Part shown: positions 21,901 through 31,867 of the stretch, piece by piece
Numbering within the stretch: the first letter of the stretch is position 1
Layout: each line of letters starts with the position of its first letter
Origin: Haberlea rhodopensis
Taxonomy: Eukaryota; Streptophyta; Magnoliopsida; Lamiales; Gesneriaceae
Direction of reading: 5' to 3'
Assembly: GCA_907163345.1 (NCBI GenBank)
Contig: CAJQUN010000055.1
Location: forward strand, 1,426,001-1,490,000
Length of the DNA: 64,000 nt
Program-made: the position numbers and the translations under genes
Notes under the pieces: model-generated
What the model was told of the DNA's origin: nothing
What the model saw: the letters and a program-made list of their open reading frames with translations, nothing else
Database searches by the model: none

Positions 21901-24900
21901 ATTGAATACTTAATTGTGCGTTTTGACTGATTACAGTTGATCTTGCCGTTCTTGGAGTTGGACATAAAGTACTTCGACCTTGGCCTTCCTCACCGTGACG
22001 CCACAAATGATAAAGTTACGGTTGAAAGTGCAGAGGCTACTCTCAAGTAAGTGATCTGCTTGTGTTTTCTACTTTGTATTAGGGATATAATTGAATCAAT
22101 CATGAATCAAGCTGTAAGATTTTTTTCACTTACATTTATGCTCATGAAATTTTGAGACGAGCTAATTTTGAGTACATAAAAGGGCATATATTGTATTAAG
22201 AAGAGATTACTTGATTTATTTATTTTAATGCTGAAGACAATTGCTATTTGTTATAGTATTTGATCGCTATATTTTATATAGTATATATTCAATTAAAAAA
22301 AAGCAAACTCGGTGCACAAAGCTCCCGCTATGCTTGGGGAGTATATGTTCTTAATCCTAAAGAACAAAATGAACTGAGGAAGAGACTCTTTATGCTTGAT
22401 GATACACATAGAGATATTGATAACACATAGGGTTAATGGTAATTTATAACGAATTTTGTTTGGACATTTTATTATATTTTACCCCCCTTTAATGGCCTTT
22501 CATGGTTGTTGTTTCAACGTACGTTTATATTCAAATTGCAGGTACAATGTAGCTATTAAGTGTGCAACCATTACTCCAGGTTTGTAAGCTTGAAAGTTAT
22601 GTATCGCTTTATTCTAGATCTTTCTACCACCATATTTCTTAACAGCATGGATTATGATAACATAATGTTCAAAACTTGCAGATGAAGCTCGTGTGAAGGA
22701 GTTTGGATTGAAGTACATGTGGAAGAGTCCGAATGGTACAATTAGGAACATTTTGAATGGTCAGTGAATCAACTTACTTTGTAGTTTTGAACATTTGCTT
22801 TGCTTATGAGATCTTGATTGTCCAATTCGACTCAATTCCCTTGCAGGCACGGTCTTTAGAGAACCAATCCTGTGCAAAAATGTTCCTCGTCTTGTACCAG
22901 GTAGAATCATTGTCTTTTGTAGAGTTATTTCATTGGTTTTATTCATAGAACTGTGCTAAACATTTTGATGAAACTTTCAGGATGGACAAAGCCAATTTGT
23001 ATTGGAAGGCATGCTTTTGGAGATCAATACCGAGCTACCGATACAGTTATTAAAGGACCAGGAAAGCTCAAACTGGTTTTTGGTACGGTTTTGTAATAAA
23101 CATTTTGCTTGTAGATAACAAATGAGCTGTAAGCTGTTTTGGGTGTTTTTCTGGGTTTGTTACTAACTGAAACTCAGATACAGTGCCAGATGGGAAGGAT
23201 GAGAACACAGAATTTGAGGTCTTCAACTTTACTGGTGCTGGTGGAGTTGCTCTGTCAATGTACAACACTGATGAGGTTTGCTTTACCATTTGGTGAAGTT
23301 TTTGTAAAAAATGTTAAGATGCTGGCAGCTGACTTATTTTTGTGGGATACAGTCCATTCGTGCGTTTGCCGAAGCTTCTATGAACACCGCATACCAGAAA
23401 AAGTGGCCACTGTACCTTAGCACTAAGAATACAATTCTCAAGAAATATGATGGCAGGTACACAATAAGTCTTACAACTTTAGACGTACAATTTTCCATTT
23501 TTACTCGGCTATTCGAATGCTCTTATGTGATTAGCAATGAACACCCTGAAAAGATTTTGAAACCTTATTTTTCTCTTACCCCATGTGTCACCGCATTTTC
23601 TTCGTTCTTTTCAATATTATGTGTGTGTATAAAGAGCCCCATATGGTAATATAAGTGATAAACGAATGGGATGTGAGAGTAATGAATGCTGTGAGGCAGT
23701 TTCATAAATAAGGCAACAATTTGTTTTCTAGACAATAAAATTAATAGAAGACTTGCAAATAAAAAGTTTATACTATCTCTAATGGCTATTTTAAGATTAT
23801 GTATTGGTTATACCAAAGAGAGCAAAGCGGTTCCTACAAGTCAAGTATATAGAAGACTTGTTGATAAAGCACATATGTTCTGTGTGTAAAAATATCAAAT
23901 TAAGATTTTATTCAAATATTATCTTAGTAATGATTTCTATTTCAATTACTTTTCAAAATTAGAATATATACACATAAATTTGTGTCTTTTTTACATTTAA
24001 TGAAGTTTGAGCTTATTTTTTGAAAGCCAATGTTTGATATCTTAGATTTATCTTTTGTGAAATTATCTACATGGAAAATATCAAAGATATATTTGATTTC
24101 CATCATCAACCCTTCGCATTTTCCACTTTGAAATTGAGATTAATTTTGAAAATATGCATTTTATTTAGAGAGAGATTGATCAATTCAAGTGTGTTGGGTA
24201 CAGATTCAAGGATATCTTTCAAGATGTCTATGAATCTTCATGGAAATCCAAGTTCGAGGATGCAGGAATTTGGTGAGTCGGTCGACCTATAATTTTCAGC
24301 ATTTTGCTTTCTCCAAATCACACCCTGTTAGCCTTCCATAATTTCACAAATGCAATATAAACTTAGGTATGAGCACCGTCTCATTGATGATATGGTTGCA
24401 TATGCTCTGAAGAGTGAAGGAGGTTATGTATGGGCTTGCAAGAACTACGATGGGGATGTTCAGAGTGATTTCTTAGCACAAGGTAGGCATTGCTTTCGAA
24501 ATCCTAACCCTGTGCATATATCATAAATGTGCTTCTGATACTAGTGATCAAGAATCAAAGTGGACATGTCAAGAACGTGACTATCAATATTGGTGTAACT
24601 TTCAGTTTTTATTATGTCTGCTGATCCATTTGAATGCTATTTTAAATTTGTTCATTCTTCCATTTATATTTGTTCTTTGAGCTGCTGTCTCAATTCAACA
24701 TTTTCATTTATTTTTACAGGGTTTGGATCTCTTGGGCTGATGACATCAGTCCTGGTATGTATATACAGTTCTCTTCTGTAGATTATACCGATGCTACCAT
24801 TGTCTTGATCCTTTTTGCATCTGTTGGCAGAAAGAATTCCTATGTTTTTTAGCCTTTATCCTTCATTACTGATCTTCTGTTGTATGGATTGGTTCACAAC

Positions 24901-25545
24901 ATCAACTGTATTTTTTCACCAAATTTTATGAACTCCATTTGCACCCCAGATTCTAACAGGTTACTGGGCTTGATTCAGGTATGCCCGGATGGTAAGACAA
25001 TCGAGGCAGAAGCAGCCCATGGAACTGTTACACGCCACTACAGGGTTCACCAAAAAGGTGGCGAAACCAGTACTAATAGCATTGCATCAATCTTTGCTTG
25101 GACTCGCGGCCTTGAACACCGGTAAATATTAATGATTTTTAATATCAAAATGCCCTTTCTGTTAAAAACTGAACTTAAAAATAAAGAAAAAAAAGTAACT
25201 AACGAGCCACATTTTTATAGAGCAAAACTGGACGACAACACAAAACTCTTGGAGTTCACGGAGAAGCTAGAAGAAGCTTGTGTTGGTGTCGTGGAATCTG
25301 GAAAGATGACCAAAGATCTTGCCCTTATAATCCATGGATCCAAGTGAGTTATCAATGAGTGTTCTAAAATGACAATTTTTTTATCTCTCTAAAATATTTA
25401 GTAAGTCGCTACTCGCTAGTTTAGATTTATGTAAAATCATGTCGCATTTCTGTAAAATTGTAGGCTTGGAAGAGACAAGTATCTGAACACCGAGGAATTC
25501 ATTGATGCTGTTGCTGATGAGCTTAAAGCCAAGCTTTCGAGCTGA
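12970..25545 (+). CDS. ICDH: Cytosolic NADP-dependent isocitrate dehydrogenase, 15 exons
   Basis: Oxidative decarboxylation of isocitrate to 2-oxoglutarate with NADPH production; a homodimer in the cytosol. Exons: 12970-13018, 21782-21825, 21937-22046, 22542-22579, 22682-22759, 22847-22900, 22981-23082, 23178-23275, 23353-23456, 24204-24272, 24367-24482, 24720-24754, 24979-25121, 25221-25343, 25464-25545. All use GT-AG sites and join in frame to 414 residues, the usual length for the family. The N-terminus MAFEKIKVANPVVEMDG has no transit peptide and the C-terminus AKLSS has no peroxisome signal. The isocitrate-binding loop SPNGTIRN is at about 96-103, the metal-binding segment NYDGDVQSD at about 275-283, and the NADP-binding HGTVTRHY at about 313-320. 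Intron 1 holds an 8.3-kb antisense retrotransposon, yet every coding exon and splice site looks intact. Confidence 0.95.
13398..15160 (-). mobile_element. 3' LTR of the Tekay-like element
   Basis: 1,763 bp, TGTCACGCCCC...GGGTTTTACA on the plus strand. On the sense strand a TATA-like ATATAAATAAGA lies at about 14836-14847. The small open frames inside are duplicated in the other LTR and are not genes. Confidence 0.9.
15156..19298 (-). CDS. Gag-pol polyprotein of the Tekay-like chromovirus, gag N-terminus missing
   Basis: An open frame of 1,380 residues. In order: the second half of gag (WWENVSPLM, TWQRFRSTFLKQYFP); zinc knuckles CSNCGYHHPGEC and CFRCGKTGHRIAEC (about 185-216); protease with LFDCGATHSSIS (about 273, DCG in place of the usual DSG); reverse transcriptase with FIDDILIY (about 610); RNase H (YSDASKEGLGCVLMQ, TDHQSLKYLF); integrase with CLVCQQVKAEHQ and the DD-E core (MDFVVGLP, ILSDRDPRF, QTDGQTERT); and a chromodomain-like tail (VKVQWSNHTEREATWEMEE). 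A stop codon lies shortly upstream of the first methionine, so roughly the first 80-100 residues expected for gag are absent. The stop codon uses the first bases of the 3' LTR, so the frame runs through the polypurine tract. Confidence 0.9.
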   Translation of the reverse strand: MEVPENIKVEVTTSFLIDQAGKWWENVSPLMQEAGPVTWQRFRSTFLKQYFPTAVQNQKLREFENLTQTTDMSVVDYTARFNSLGTYAPSIMADESLKLHRFRIGLNSRIQSALAIFETTSFGDLMGAAIRAEADIKRREEEFKRKRPPTSQHTASSQNFKRPSPSSNQQRGPTIGPTQQRYPKCSNCGYHHPGECLRGKGACFRCGKTGHRIAECPEPDMRGTTVRNNGPPSKPNGTKPNARVFAITRDEAEDANDVVAGTIYLNELPAYTLFDCGATHSSISKRFTKKLALKPELLSEPYNVATPANKTLIAHSIHRDCNLSINEIKFNAELIQLNMVDFDVILGMDWLSKHHGVVDCRNKNVKLRTPDEKEIVYHGKAKERKFLLTAAQTWKAVKNGEEVYLATISEVKEEDEPRIEDIAVVQEFPDVFPEELPGTVPNRELEFEINLVPGAAPVSKAPYRMAPAELKELKEQLQELLDKKQIRPSVSPWGAPVLFVKKKDGSMRLCIDYRELNKITIKNKYPLPRIDDLFDQLKGAKVFSKLDLRTGYHQLKIKAEDVPKTAFRTRYGHYEFTVMPFGLTNAPAVFMDLMNRVFKPFLDDFVVVFIDDILIYSSSNEEHEQHLRLTLQTLREKELYAKFNKCEFWLESVSFLGHIISKEGVSVDPKKVDAVLDWPRPTTVTEIRSFLGLAGYYRKFVEGFSSIAVPLTRLTQKNAKFIWSEECEKSFETLKEKLSSAPVLVLPTEDMSFTIYSDASKEGLGCVLMQEGRVIAYASRQLKPHEQNYPTHDLELAAVVFALKIWRHYLYGAKCEVFTDHQSLKYLFTQKELNMRQRRWIELLKDYDLTISYHPGKANKVADALSRKGKGKIILATVSAQPCLRETIKLSQDQDPSLTKLKEQVREKEITDFEIDNKGILWMKGRLCVPDVNNIRQEVMSEAHKSKFSVHPGSTKMYKDLKESFWWNAMKKDVAEFVARCLVCQQVKAEHQRPGGLLQPLEIPEWKWDHISMDFVVGLPKSKQSHDGIWVIVDRLTKSAHFLPVRMSYNLDKLATLYMDNIVRLHGVPVSILSDRDPRFVSRFWKSFQQAMGSKVTLSTAYHPQTDGQTERTIQTLEDMLRACVLDFTANWSELLPLVEFAYNNSYHSSIGMAPYEALYGRKCRSPLYWDEVGERAITGPELVQATTDKVAIIRDRLKTAQDRQKSWADLKRRPVDIEIGEKVYVKISPMKGVIRFDKKGKLNPRYVGPFEVLEKVGTLAYKIALPPNLSRLHNVFHVSQLRKYIADPSHVLEAEPLVTQGNLDETLKYEEIPIRILDTKNQVLRRRTIPYVKVQWSNHTEREATWEMEESMREKYPYLFLNQVDSSFEDETSNKEGGM
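15161..15175 (-). other. Polypurine tract of the Tekay-like element
   Basis: Minus strand AAGGAGGGAGGGA directly before the 3' LTR. It also encodes the last residues of the polyprotein. Confidence 0.8.
19299..19931 (-). other. Untranslated leader of the Tekay-like element
   Basis: About 630 bp between the primer site and the open gag-pol frame. It contains a CGG-rich stretch (GGCGGCGGCGGC near 19612) and a long T run (about 19687-19705). No in-frame N-terminal gag coding sequence is recognisable. Confidence 0.6.
19932..19943 (-). other. Primer-binding site of the Tekay-like element, initiator Met tRNA
   Basis: TGGTATCAGAGC on the minus strand, six bases from the end of the 5' LTR. Confidence 0.85.
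19950..21712 (-). mobile_element. 5' LTR of the Tekay-like element
   Basis: 1,763 bp, the same length as the 3' LTR, with the same open frames at matching offsets. It is followed on the right by the CCTAG target copy and then by ICDH intron sequence. Confidence 0.9.
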
Positions 25546-26040
25546 GCATAATAATGGAATCGAATCAGAAGAAATCGATACGAGAGAATATTTAAATTGT
25601 TTGAGGGATTTTACTGTCAAAAAACTGCATGATTTCAATAATACATATCCATTCCTAATGTAACTGTACTGCTCTAGGGTGTTTGATCTGATGTCGACGA
25701 TTCCAGAATTTTGTTCGAATATACGAGTTTTTACACACAATGATGATGATGGGAATTGAGAAGTTTGTGTTAGTTGTAAACCTTTCCTGTTTGTGTACAA
25801 CTTTGTTTCTTGTATTAAATACTATATGTTGCAAAAATATATTGGGCTTTGTATAGTTAAATTTTTAGATTAGATATGTATTGGATCTAGATCAATTTGT
25901 AATCAACTTAATCCAATATCATCTGTCTCATTATTCATAAGATTCGAAATCCGATAGTTTATTTAAGAAAAATCGAATTCCTAAAACTTAGAGATTGCTA
26001 TAGTTTGAAATCAAATTTGAGAATCTTAAATACGCCGAAA
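25546..26040 (+). other. ICDH 3' UTR and downstream sequence
   Basis: It follows the TGA of ICDH. AT-rich; a probable poly(A) region near TTGTATTAAATACTATATG (about 25810-25830). No further gene is seen. Confidence 0.5.
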
Positions 26041-26690
26041 GGTTATACTCTATGATGCATGGACACTGACGTGGTTATGAGATGGCACAGATTTCCAAAA
26101 TTTATAGGATACGACACGACTGAGACACACATGTTTATTTTTATATATATTATATATGTACTATATTACAAATACTAAAATTCGTATTTGTTAAATGATA
26201 AACCATGTAAAAACTACAAAAATATTCTTATCTAATTCAAGAAACGTAAATAAATGTATTATACTGAAATTAGAATAATATCACACATATTAACATATAT
26301 TGCTTCAATTCATACAGTTTAACAATCAAGTCCAAATAAAATATAACATCAAATATACTCTCACCAAATTTAAGAAATGCATAATAAACGCATGCCAATA
26401 AAATCATCATAGTATTACGGATACTAGCACCAAATATATATTATTTCAATTAACATAAAATTTAATAAACACGTCCAATTTTTATTTTAGTCAAAAACTT
26501 TTTAAATTGCACAATTAACATCAAAAAATGTCATTTCCTTATCGGACTCGCCTTTGAATGTGTCGACCGCCCATCTAAAATGTCTGACACGTCCACCGAA
26601 ATTGTCCGACACGAGTTTCTTAATTAATTTTTAGTTTTAAATTAAGACACGCCACTTGGGTGTCCGTACGTGTCCGAGGGGTGTTTGATA
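26041..26690. repeat. Diverged dispersed repeat, copy 1 (GACACG-rich ends)
   Basis: AT-rich core with phrases such as AACATAAAATTTAATAAACACGTCC and ACATCAAATATACTCTCACC that recur inside the block and again at 30245-30540. The ends are rich in GACACG and GTCCG (for example GGACACTGACGTGG on the left and TGTCCGTACGTGTCCGAGG on the right), suggesting imperfect terminal inverted repeats. Probably an old non-autonomous transposon; the family is not identified. Confidence 0.45.
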
Positions 26691-26699
26691 CCATATCCA

Positions 26700-26885
26700 G
26701 TGGCGGAACCAGGGGGTGCGCAGGGGCGGCCGCACCCCCCAAAAAATAAATTTATATATATATATATACATGTGTGTGTGTGCACGCGCGCGCACGCGCA
26801 ACCACTTTTCAATATTCGTTGTAGTGTAGTGGTTATTGTCCAACAACCAACTACAGGTACTAGGGTTCGAAACCCAGCAACCCCA
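26700..26885 (+). repeat. tRNA-like (pol III box A/B) repeat with GC-rich and TA/TG/GC simple-repeat leader
   Basis: GTGGCGGAACCAGGGGGTG at 26700 resembles a common plant transposon terminus. TA, TG and CG dinucleotide runs (26755-26800) follow, then TAGTGTAGTGG (box A-like, 26822-26832) and GGGTTCGAAACCC (box B-like, 26863-26875). The spacing of about 30 bases suits a tRNA-derived promoter, but there is no complete tRNA cloverleaf. Likely part of a SINE or tRNA-bearing transposon. Confidence 0.45.
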
Positions 26886-28189
26886 TTTTTTACAATTTTC
26901 ATATTCATTCACTATTTTTTAGTCCATCCCATACCAAACAACTAATGACAGTGGCTGTTGACTCCACTAAGGATCATGTGAGTTCACAAGCTTCCTCACT
27001 CCATGGAACATTTTTTCATTTGAAGTTATTGAAGTTCCGAGTCTCCAAGGAAGAGAACGTGACCTTCTTGTCTAGTTTTCCCCCACTTTTTATTTCTTTG
27101 AATTGGAGTACCCATACATTTTCCTCGGGGCGGTGAGTATGATACGCTTATGATTTTGTTACTGCAATGAGATCAGCAACGCTGGTAGCAAGGCTAACAA
27201 GGCACTGTCAGAATCTCCATTGTTAACTCATAATGGAGCGATAAATCAAACAAATAGTGCGTGATTATTCAATAATAATACTAATGATTAACGAAGAAAC
27301 CACGAGGAATTTGGTAGCTGTGACTTTCAAATGTTTAAAGTATCTTTCCATCATTCCATGTCAGGAGCATAAGAAAGGAAAAGAAAAGGATAAGCATTAA
27401 TACAACTAAGCTTGTCGTGACACTTACGATCCCAATTCCAATATTTTATTAACTATATTTTTATTATTAAATCTTGATTATTTTCTTGTGGGATAAAATA
27501 ATATAGCATAAATATATATTGGTATTATAATAAAATCAAATGCGGTGGAAACGAATACCAAATCGTAGTTATTACTAGTTTACTGTGGAGCCAGAAAAAC
27601 AAACTCACGCACAAATTCTTTTACCAATATTCGACAAGGTAAAAATTATCGCCCACTCTTGTTTTTTTCCTCCTTGAAATCAATTTCAGTACCAATTAAA
27701 TATAATATAATTGAGAACCAAACAAGAGTTAGGTCATGTGCTATCATTATTTTGATACCATATTAACTAGATAAATTGGCGATGAATTTTAAATATTAAT
27801 CGAATTTTCACCGTATATCTTAAAATAAATATCAAATATTTAGAAAAAAATATTACATAATAGTTTGAATATTTTTATTTTGTAGACAATAATATAATTT
27901 GGCAATTGAAACAGGTGAGATTCTTTCCACACATTTCTTCTTATATATTAGACTTGGCATAGTCAAACACCCTAAGTGGATGTTTGCAAATACTTTTGCA
28001 AATAATCAATATTTTTGCTTAAAAATAATTTTTTTCAACTTTAAACAAAAACAATATAAAAGTGATTTGAATAAAAATTGCAACCACACCCTAACTAATA
28101 AATACAACAAACTTATATATAGAGAATTTGTCAATGCCACCCCCATAAAGTAATTGTCGGTGCTTCAAATATAATAAATACATCGGATG
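26886..28189. other. Intergenic, no gene recognised
   Basis: AT-rich sequence with only short open frames lacking splice or family support. Nothing distinctive seen. Confidence 0.5.
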
Positions 28190-28427
28190 GCACACTTGAT
28201 CCCAAACCTGCGACCCGCCCCGCAAACCCAATGGATTCAACACGTGAACTCGCTTGTCTTTCTGTCTCTTCGCCCCCAATCCCTTTTCAAGGCCCAAAAT
28301 ACTGCTTCCCCTTTGGAATCTTCGGTGCTCTGCAAATTCTATCAGCACCATTTCGAACAGATCATTTCGCACATAGGTGGAATCATGCCGGCTTTCCCAA
28401 GGATTTCTGGTGCTATGGCACCCACAG
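28190..28427 (-). pseudogene. Decayed fragment of a photosystem I light-harvesting protein gene (Lhca3-like)
   Basis: On the minus strand, three frames contain separate pieces of a chlorophyll a/b-binding protein in the right order: GAIAPEILGKAGMIP, then FEMVLIEFAEHRRFQ, then GKQYF, LGLEKGLG and LNPLG. These match the middle to C-terminal part of Lhca3. The segment between the first two pieces is missing, frames shift at least twice, and the conserved C-terminal helix region is absent. Only about 240 bp remain. The solo LTR at 28428-30044 cuts in directly upstream of the first piece, and the sequence beyond it does not continue the protein. It is a non-functional remnant. Confidence 0.8.
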
Positions 28428-30044
28428 TGTCATGCCCCGAAATCGGAGTGTGTGACACCGGCATTGAATCCAAATATGAAATTCGAATACAACAAGTCTC
28501 GTATACAGATCTCTGATAAAACCAGTCTATTTATTCCAAAATCATTAAATTGTCCTTACAATTGCTATTACAAAATACTATTCTCTAGGATTAAATCAAA
28601 GACGCGGAAGCGCAAATAAAACTAATAAATTTCTTTGAAGGTTCTCCGTGGATCATCTCCAAAAATTATTCTTGTTCTTCTTCCTCGATCTCTTCTTTTC
28701 GTCTTTGTCTGGGAGGGGAGGTAAGGGAGGTGAGCGTTTGGGAAAACACCCAGCATGTAGGGGCCGAACATAATAAAAATATACATATAATCATAGCAAA
28801 AATCCTTTAATATTTCTTTGTCAAATCACATAGATCTTGGCACATAAACACATTTCTTAAACATAAACACATATCTTGCACATATCCACATATCGGCTTA
28901 TTGGATTCAAAAGCATGCTTTCATAGGTTGTTCAATCGAGATTTAAAACATACATATAGTTTTGAAAAGGAAATGAAGTTGTAGCAAAAACCCACTTACT
29001 TTCGAAGCGTGATTGAACGAATTACATGTTGTAGAAAATAGCACAAAATCTCCTCATCCTTTGCCTTGAAGGTTTCGAATTCTTGTGTGTGTAAGTGTGT
29101 GTAGGTTTCGAAATCTAGGGTCTTGAGTGGTAGGTTTGTGATGTTGTTTTTAAAATATAGGAGCAAGATGGAGGGGCATTTACTTTGATCCTAAATCTTG
29201 GCCATTTAGTGTCAAAGAAGTTGGCAAGATAATAAATATAAATACGTCTCTTGGTAGGATAAGTTTTTCTTTGGTAGGATAATATGTTTAATGTAGGAGG
29301 CATTCCTTAAAAATTTCAAAAACTTTGCCATGTAATGAAATGATTTGAGCAAGTATTGAATGTGGTCAACAATTGGTTATTAATGTGAATCAATTTATCA
29401 ATTCCATAACTTTGGCCTTTTATTAACAAGATTGGGGTTAAATAGTAATTGGATGTCATTATGATATTATTGATGTAGTTGAATGGGTTAATGAATGGTC
29501 ATCACCTTTCATAATTTGAGCAAACACAATTACAAAACTTTGGCATCTAATGGCATGATTTAAGCAAACCATTAATATCATTATATGTGATTGAATGAGC
29601 TTGAATGGTGGAATGGTGGCAAGGTTTGGGTTAAGCACTTAAATGTCATTGAATTACTAATGATAAGAATTGGGCAAGTCCATTGAATGATTTAATTATG
29701 CACTTTCAAAAATGTAGAATTAGTGTAGGAATTATAGTCCATAAACTTTTATCTATTCATTGCAAGATTTAAGATTGATTATTATTATTAATATTATTTT
29801 CAATGATTTCTTAATTAACTACAACTTTAAATTATTCAAAAGTTTATAAGCTAAAATCATATAACCTATGTATTATCTCTTACACAACTCTAATAAGTTA
29901 TAAACTTAAATATGTGATTAAAAGTCCACAAGATTGAATAATATAATTAAATCCATCCATAATGTAAATCTATTATTTTTATTTATTATTCAATGTTATC
30001 TCGGTATCACGTAATTTGTTTGACCAAAATTCCGGGTCTTCACA
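28428..30044 (-). mobile_element. Solo LTR, 1,617 bp, TSD CACAG
   Basis: Begins TGTCATGCCCCGAAATCGG and ends CGGGTCTTCACA. CACAG flanks it at 28423-28427 and 30045-30049. Its left end is related to the Tekay-like LTR at 13398 (TGTCACGCCCCGAGACCGG, followed in both by ACACCGGCATTGA), so it is a relative of that family. Minus orientation is inferred by that match. No internal region present. Confidence 0.87.
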
Positions 30045-30084
30045 CACAGTGATATTAAGAAAAATAACTAATATTATAAATAAT

Positions 30085-30241
30085 ATTTATATGGGGCGGG
30101 TCTGGGCGGGTTTTACAAAAACTAGGACACACCCCACCCCGCATCAGAAACCCGTTCAAACGGGTCCAGATCCACCCAGGGTTCCATAGGGGCAGGTTTA
30201 ATACTGGTTCACGTTTAAACCCGTCTCATTGTCATCCCTAT
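30085..30241. mobile_element. Remnant of a hAT-like element end
   Basis: A GC-rich stretch with repeated GGGGCGGGT and ACCCGT words ends ACCCGTCTCATTGTCATCCC. The reverse complement, GGGATGACAATGAGACGGGT, resembles the termini of common plant hAT-like elements. The matching second end is not visible. Confidence 0.4.
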
Positions 30242-30244
30242 GTA

Positions 30245-30540
30245 AAAGCAACGAAAGTATTATTACCAAATTCAAGAAGTGCATAAATAAATACATGTCA
30301 CTGGAATCATCATAACATCACACATACTAACATCAAATGTATATTAATACAATTAACATAAAATTTAACAAACACGTCCAAATAAAAGATAACACCAATA
30401 TATTTTTACCAAATTCACGAAGCGTATAAATAAATACAGGTCACTAAAAATACCATGACATCTAAGGTCCTAGAAATGTCCGATATTGCACTGAATCATT
30501 TTCGAAATGTCTGTACATCATAGCTCTAAACCAATTAACT
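30245..30540. repeat. Diverged dispersed repeat, copy 2
   Basis: Repeats the phrases of 26041-26690, for example ATTAACATAAAATTTAACAA and ACACGTCCAAATAAAAGATA. Within this copy the AAATAAATACATGTCACT unit occurs twice about 135 bp apart. Confidence 0.45.
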
Positions 30541-31282
30541 CCACTATGGCACAATTTTTTTAAATTACCGCCTTCTAGCTTTGGCTAACACTGAAGTGCT
30601 TATATTTTAATGTTTTTGAATAGAAAAACAGATTTAATTGCCTTATAGTTTGAGTAATGAAATCTTTAGTTGTTTCTTATCTTTGACATATATGAAACAT
30701 TTTCCAACAATTGGAGATTTATAAGAATTTATTAACAAGTAAATGGTACAATAAGATTGTGTCCGAGTGTACAGATTTGATTTTAACATTAAATTTTAAA
30801 TGATTTCAATTGGGATTATTTGATTATTAATACAAAAGTTTAAATTTAAAATTCTCATAAATTAAAATAATCTAAATAACAAAAATAGATTTGTCAAGAA
30901 TAATTCTCTCTTTTAGCGATCTCTGTCCATCAATGAGAACTGACTAGTTTGATTTCCCTGTCTATGATTGTAACAAATAAAATGAATTTCATATATAAAT
31001 ATAAAAGCATTGATTTTTATAAAATTACTTATAACTAAATATATATTAGTTAATTTTGTTGAGTATGATTGAAGTTACGTAAGACTTGACGCACTCACCA
31101 TGAAAAAACAACATGACAAAATTAAATTTACTTAATTATTCTCCAACTTAGACTTATTCAAACCTCACAAATCACACCTTAAAAAAAGCCAATATTTTCG
31201 AACCATACCATGAAACTTACATGAAATGTCATGGAAATACCCCATGCAACTTCATATGGCCCACCTCCACACCTCTGTCTCT
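30541..31282. other. Intergenic and upstream region of the DUF740-like gene
   Basis: AT-rich. No gene or repeat recognised before the TATA box at 31283. Confidence 0.45.
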
Positions 31283-31290
31283 ATATATAA
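31283..31290 (+). promoter_or_regulatory. TATA box of the DUF740-like gene
   Basis: TATATATAA sits 53-60 bases upstream of the start codon at 31343, with a pyrimidine-rich CCTCTGTCTC just before it. This is a plausible TATA box given a short leader. Confidence 0.6.
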
Positions 31291-31342
31291 GCATAACGCT
31301 TATTACCGCATATGAAAAATTAAAAAAACACACAAATTCAAC

Positions 31343-31867
31343 ATGGATTCTTTGAAAACAAATATAAAAAATTTCAATAATAAAAAACCAGGGAATTTCC
31401 AGGCCAATGAACCCTGCAAGAAGCACCCAAAACACAGGCAATCACCCGGGGTCTGCTCCATATGTCTAAGGGAAAGACTCTCTCAATTACCTAATATTTC
31501 TGCAAGTAGAAGTAGTTCGAAAGTTGGGGTATCTTCTTCACTTTCTTCTTCTTCTTGTTCAGATCTGTCGTCTTTGAATGCTTCTTCGAGTTCGTCTCCT
31601 GTCGTGAATTATACGTGTCGTGTGGAGAATTTGGAAACTGGAAAATCCATGAAAGTGTTCAAGAATATTGGACAAAATGTCCTCAAGAAGAGTAGATCAT
31701 TGGCTTATGTACTGCAGAGAAGAAAAGAGGAGGGCTCCATGGATGAGAATAATGGTAAAAATATTGATGTTAGACGAAGGTTTTGGTCGAAATTGTTGCC
31801 TAGAAGAGATAAGGGTTTGAGGTACTCTAGAACCATGAGAGAAAGAGTGATTACTGAAGTTCATTAG
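31343..31867 (+). CDS. Short OCTOPUS/DUF740-like protein
   Basis: A single-exon gene of 174 residues. Residues 30-50 carry CKKHPKHRQSPGVCSICLRE followed by RLSQL, the Cys-His-rich motif at the N-terminus of plant OCTOPUS-like (DUF740) proteins. A serine-rich, low-complexity stretch (about 53-88) follows, then a basic C-terminus with VLKKSRSLAYVLQRRKEE and FWSKLLPRRDKG. OCTOPUS proteins are polar plasma-membrane proteins of the phloem, but this one is far shorter than full-length members, so function is not transferable. There is no signal peptide or membrane segment. Upstream TATA box spacing and the intact frame support a real gene. Confidence 0.7.
   Translation: MDSLKTNIKNFNNKKPGNFQANEPCKKHPKHRQSPGVCSICLRERLSQLPNISASRSSSKVGVSSSLSSSSCSDLSSLNASSSSSPVVNYTCRVENLETGKSMKVFKNIGQNVLKKSRSLAYVLQRRKEEGSMDENNGKNIDVRRRFWSKLLPRRDKGLRYSRTMRERVITEVH

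Noticed and set aside
22300..22345. GGTGCACAAAGCTCCCGCTATGC in ICDH intron 3, which looks like a common plant dispersed repeat
   Set aside because: Only about 40 bp, with no ends, tail or target duplication, so no element can be defined.
28231..28516. Plus-strand open frames over 28187-28619
   Set aside because: The antisense of the Lhca3 relic; the minus strand explains the sequence.
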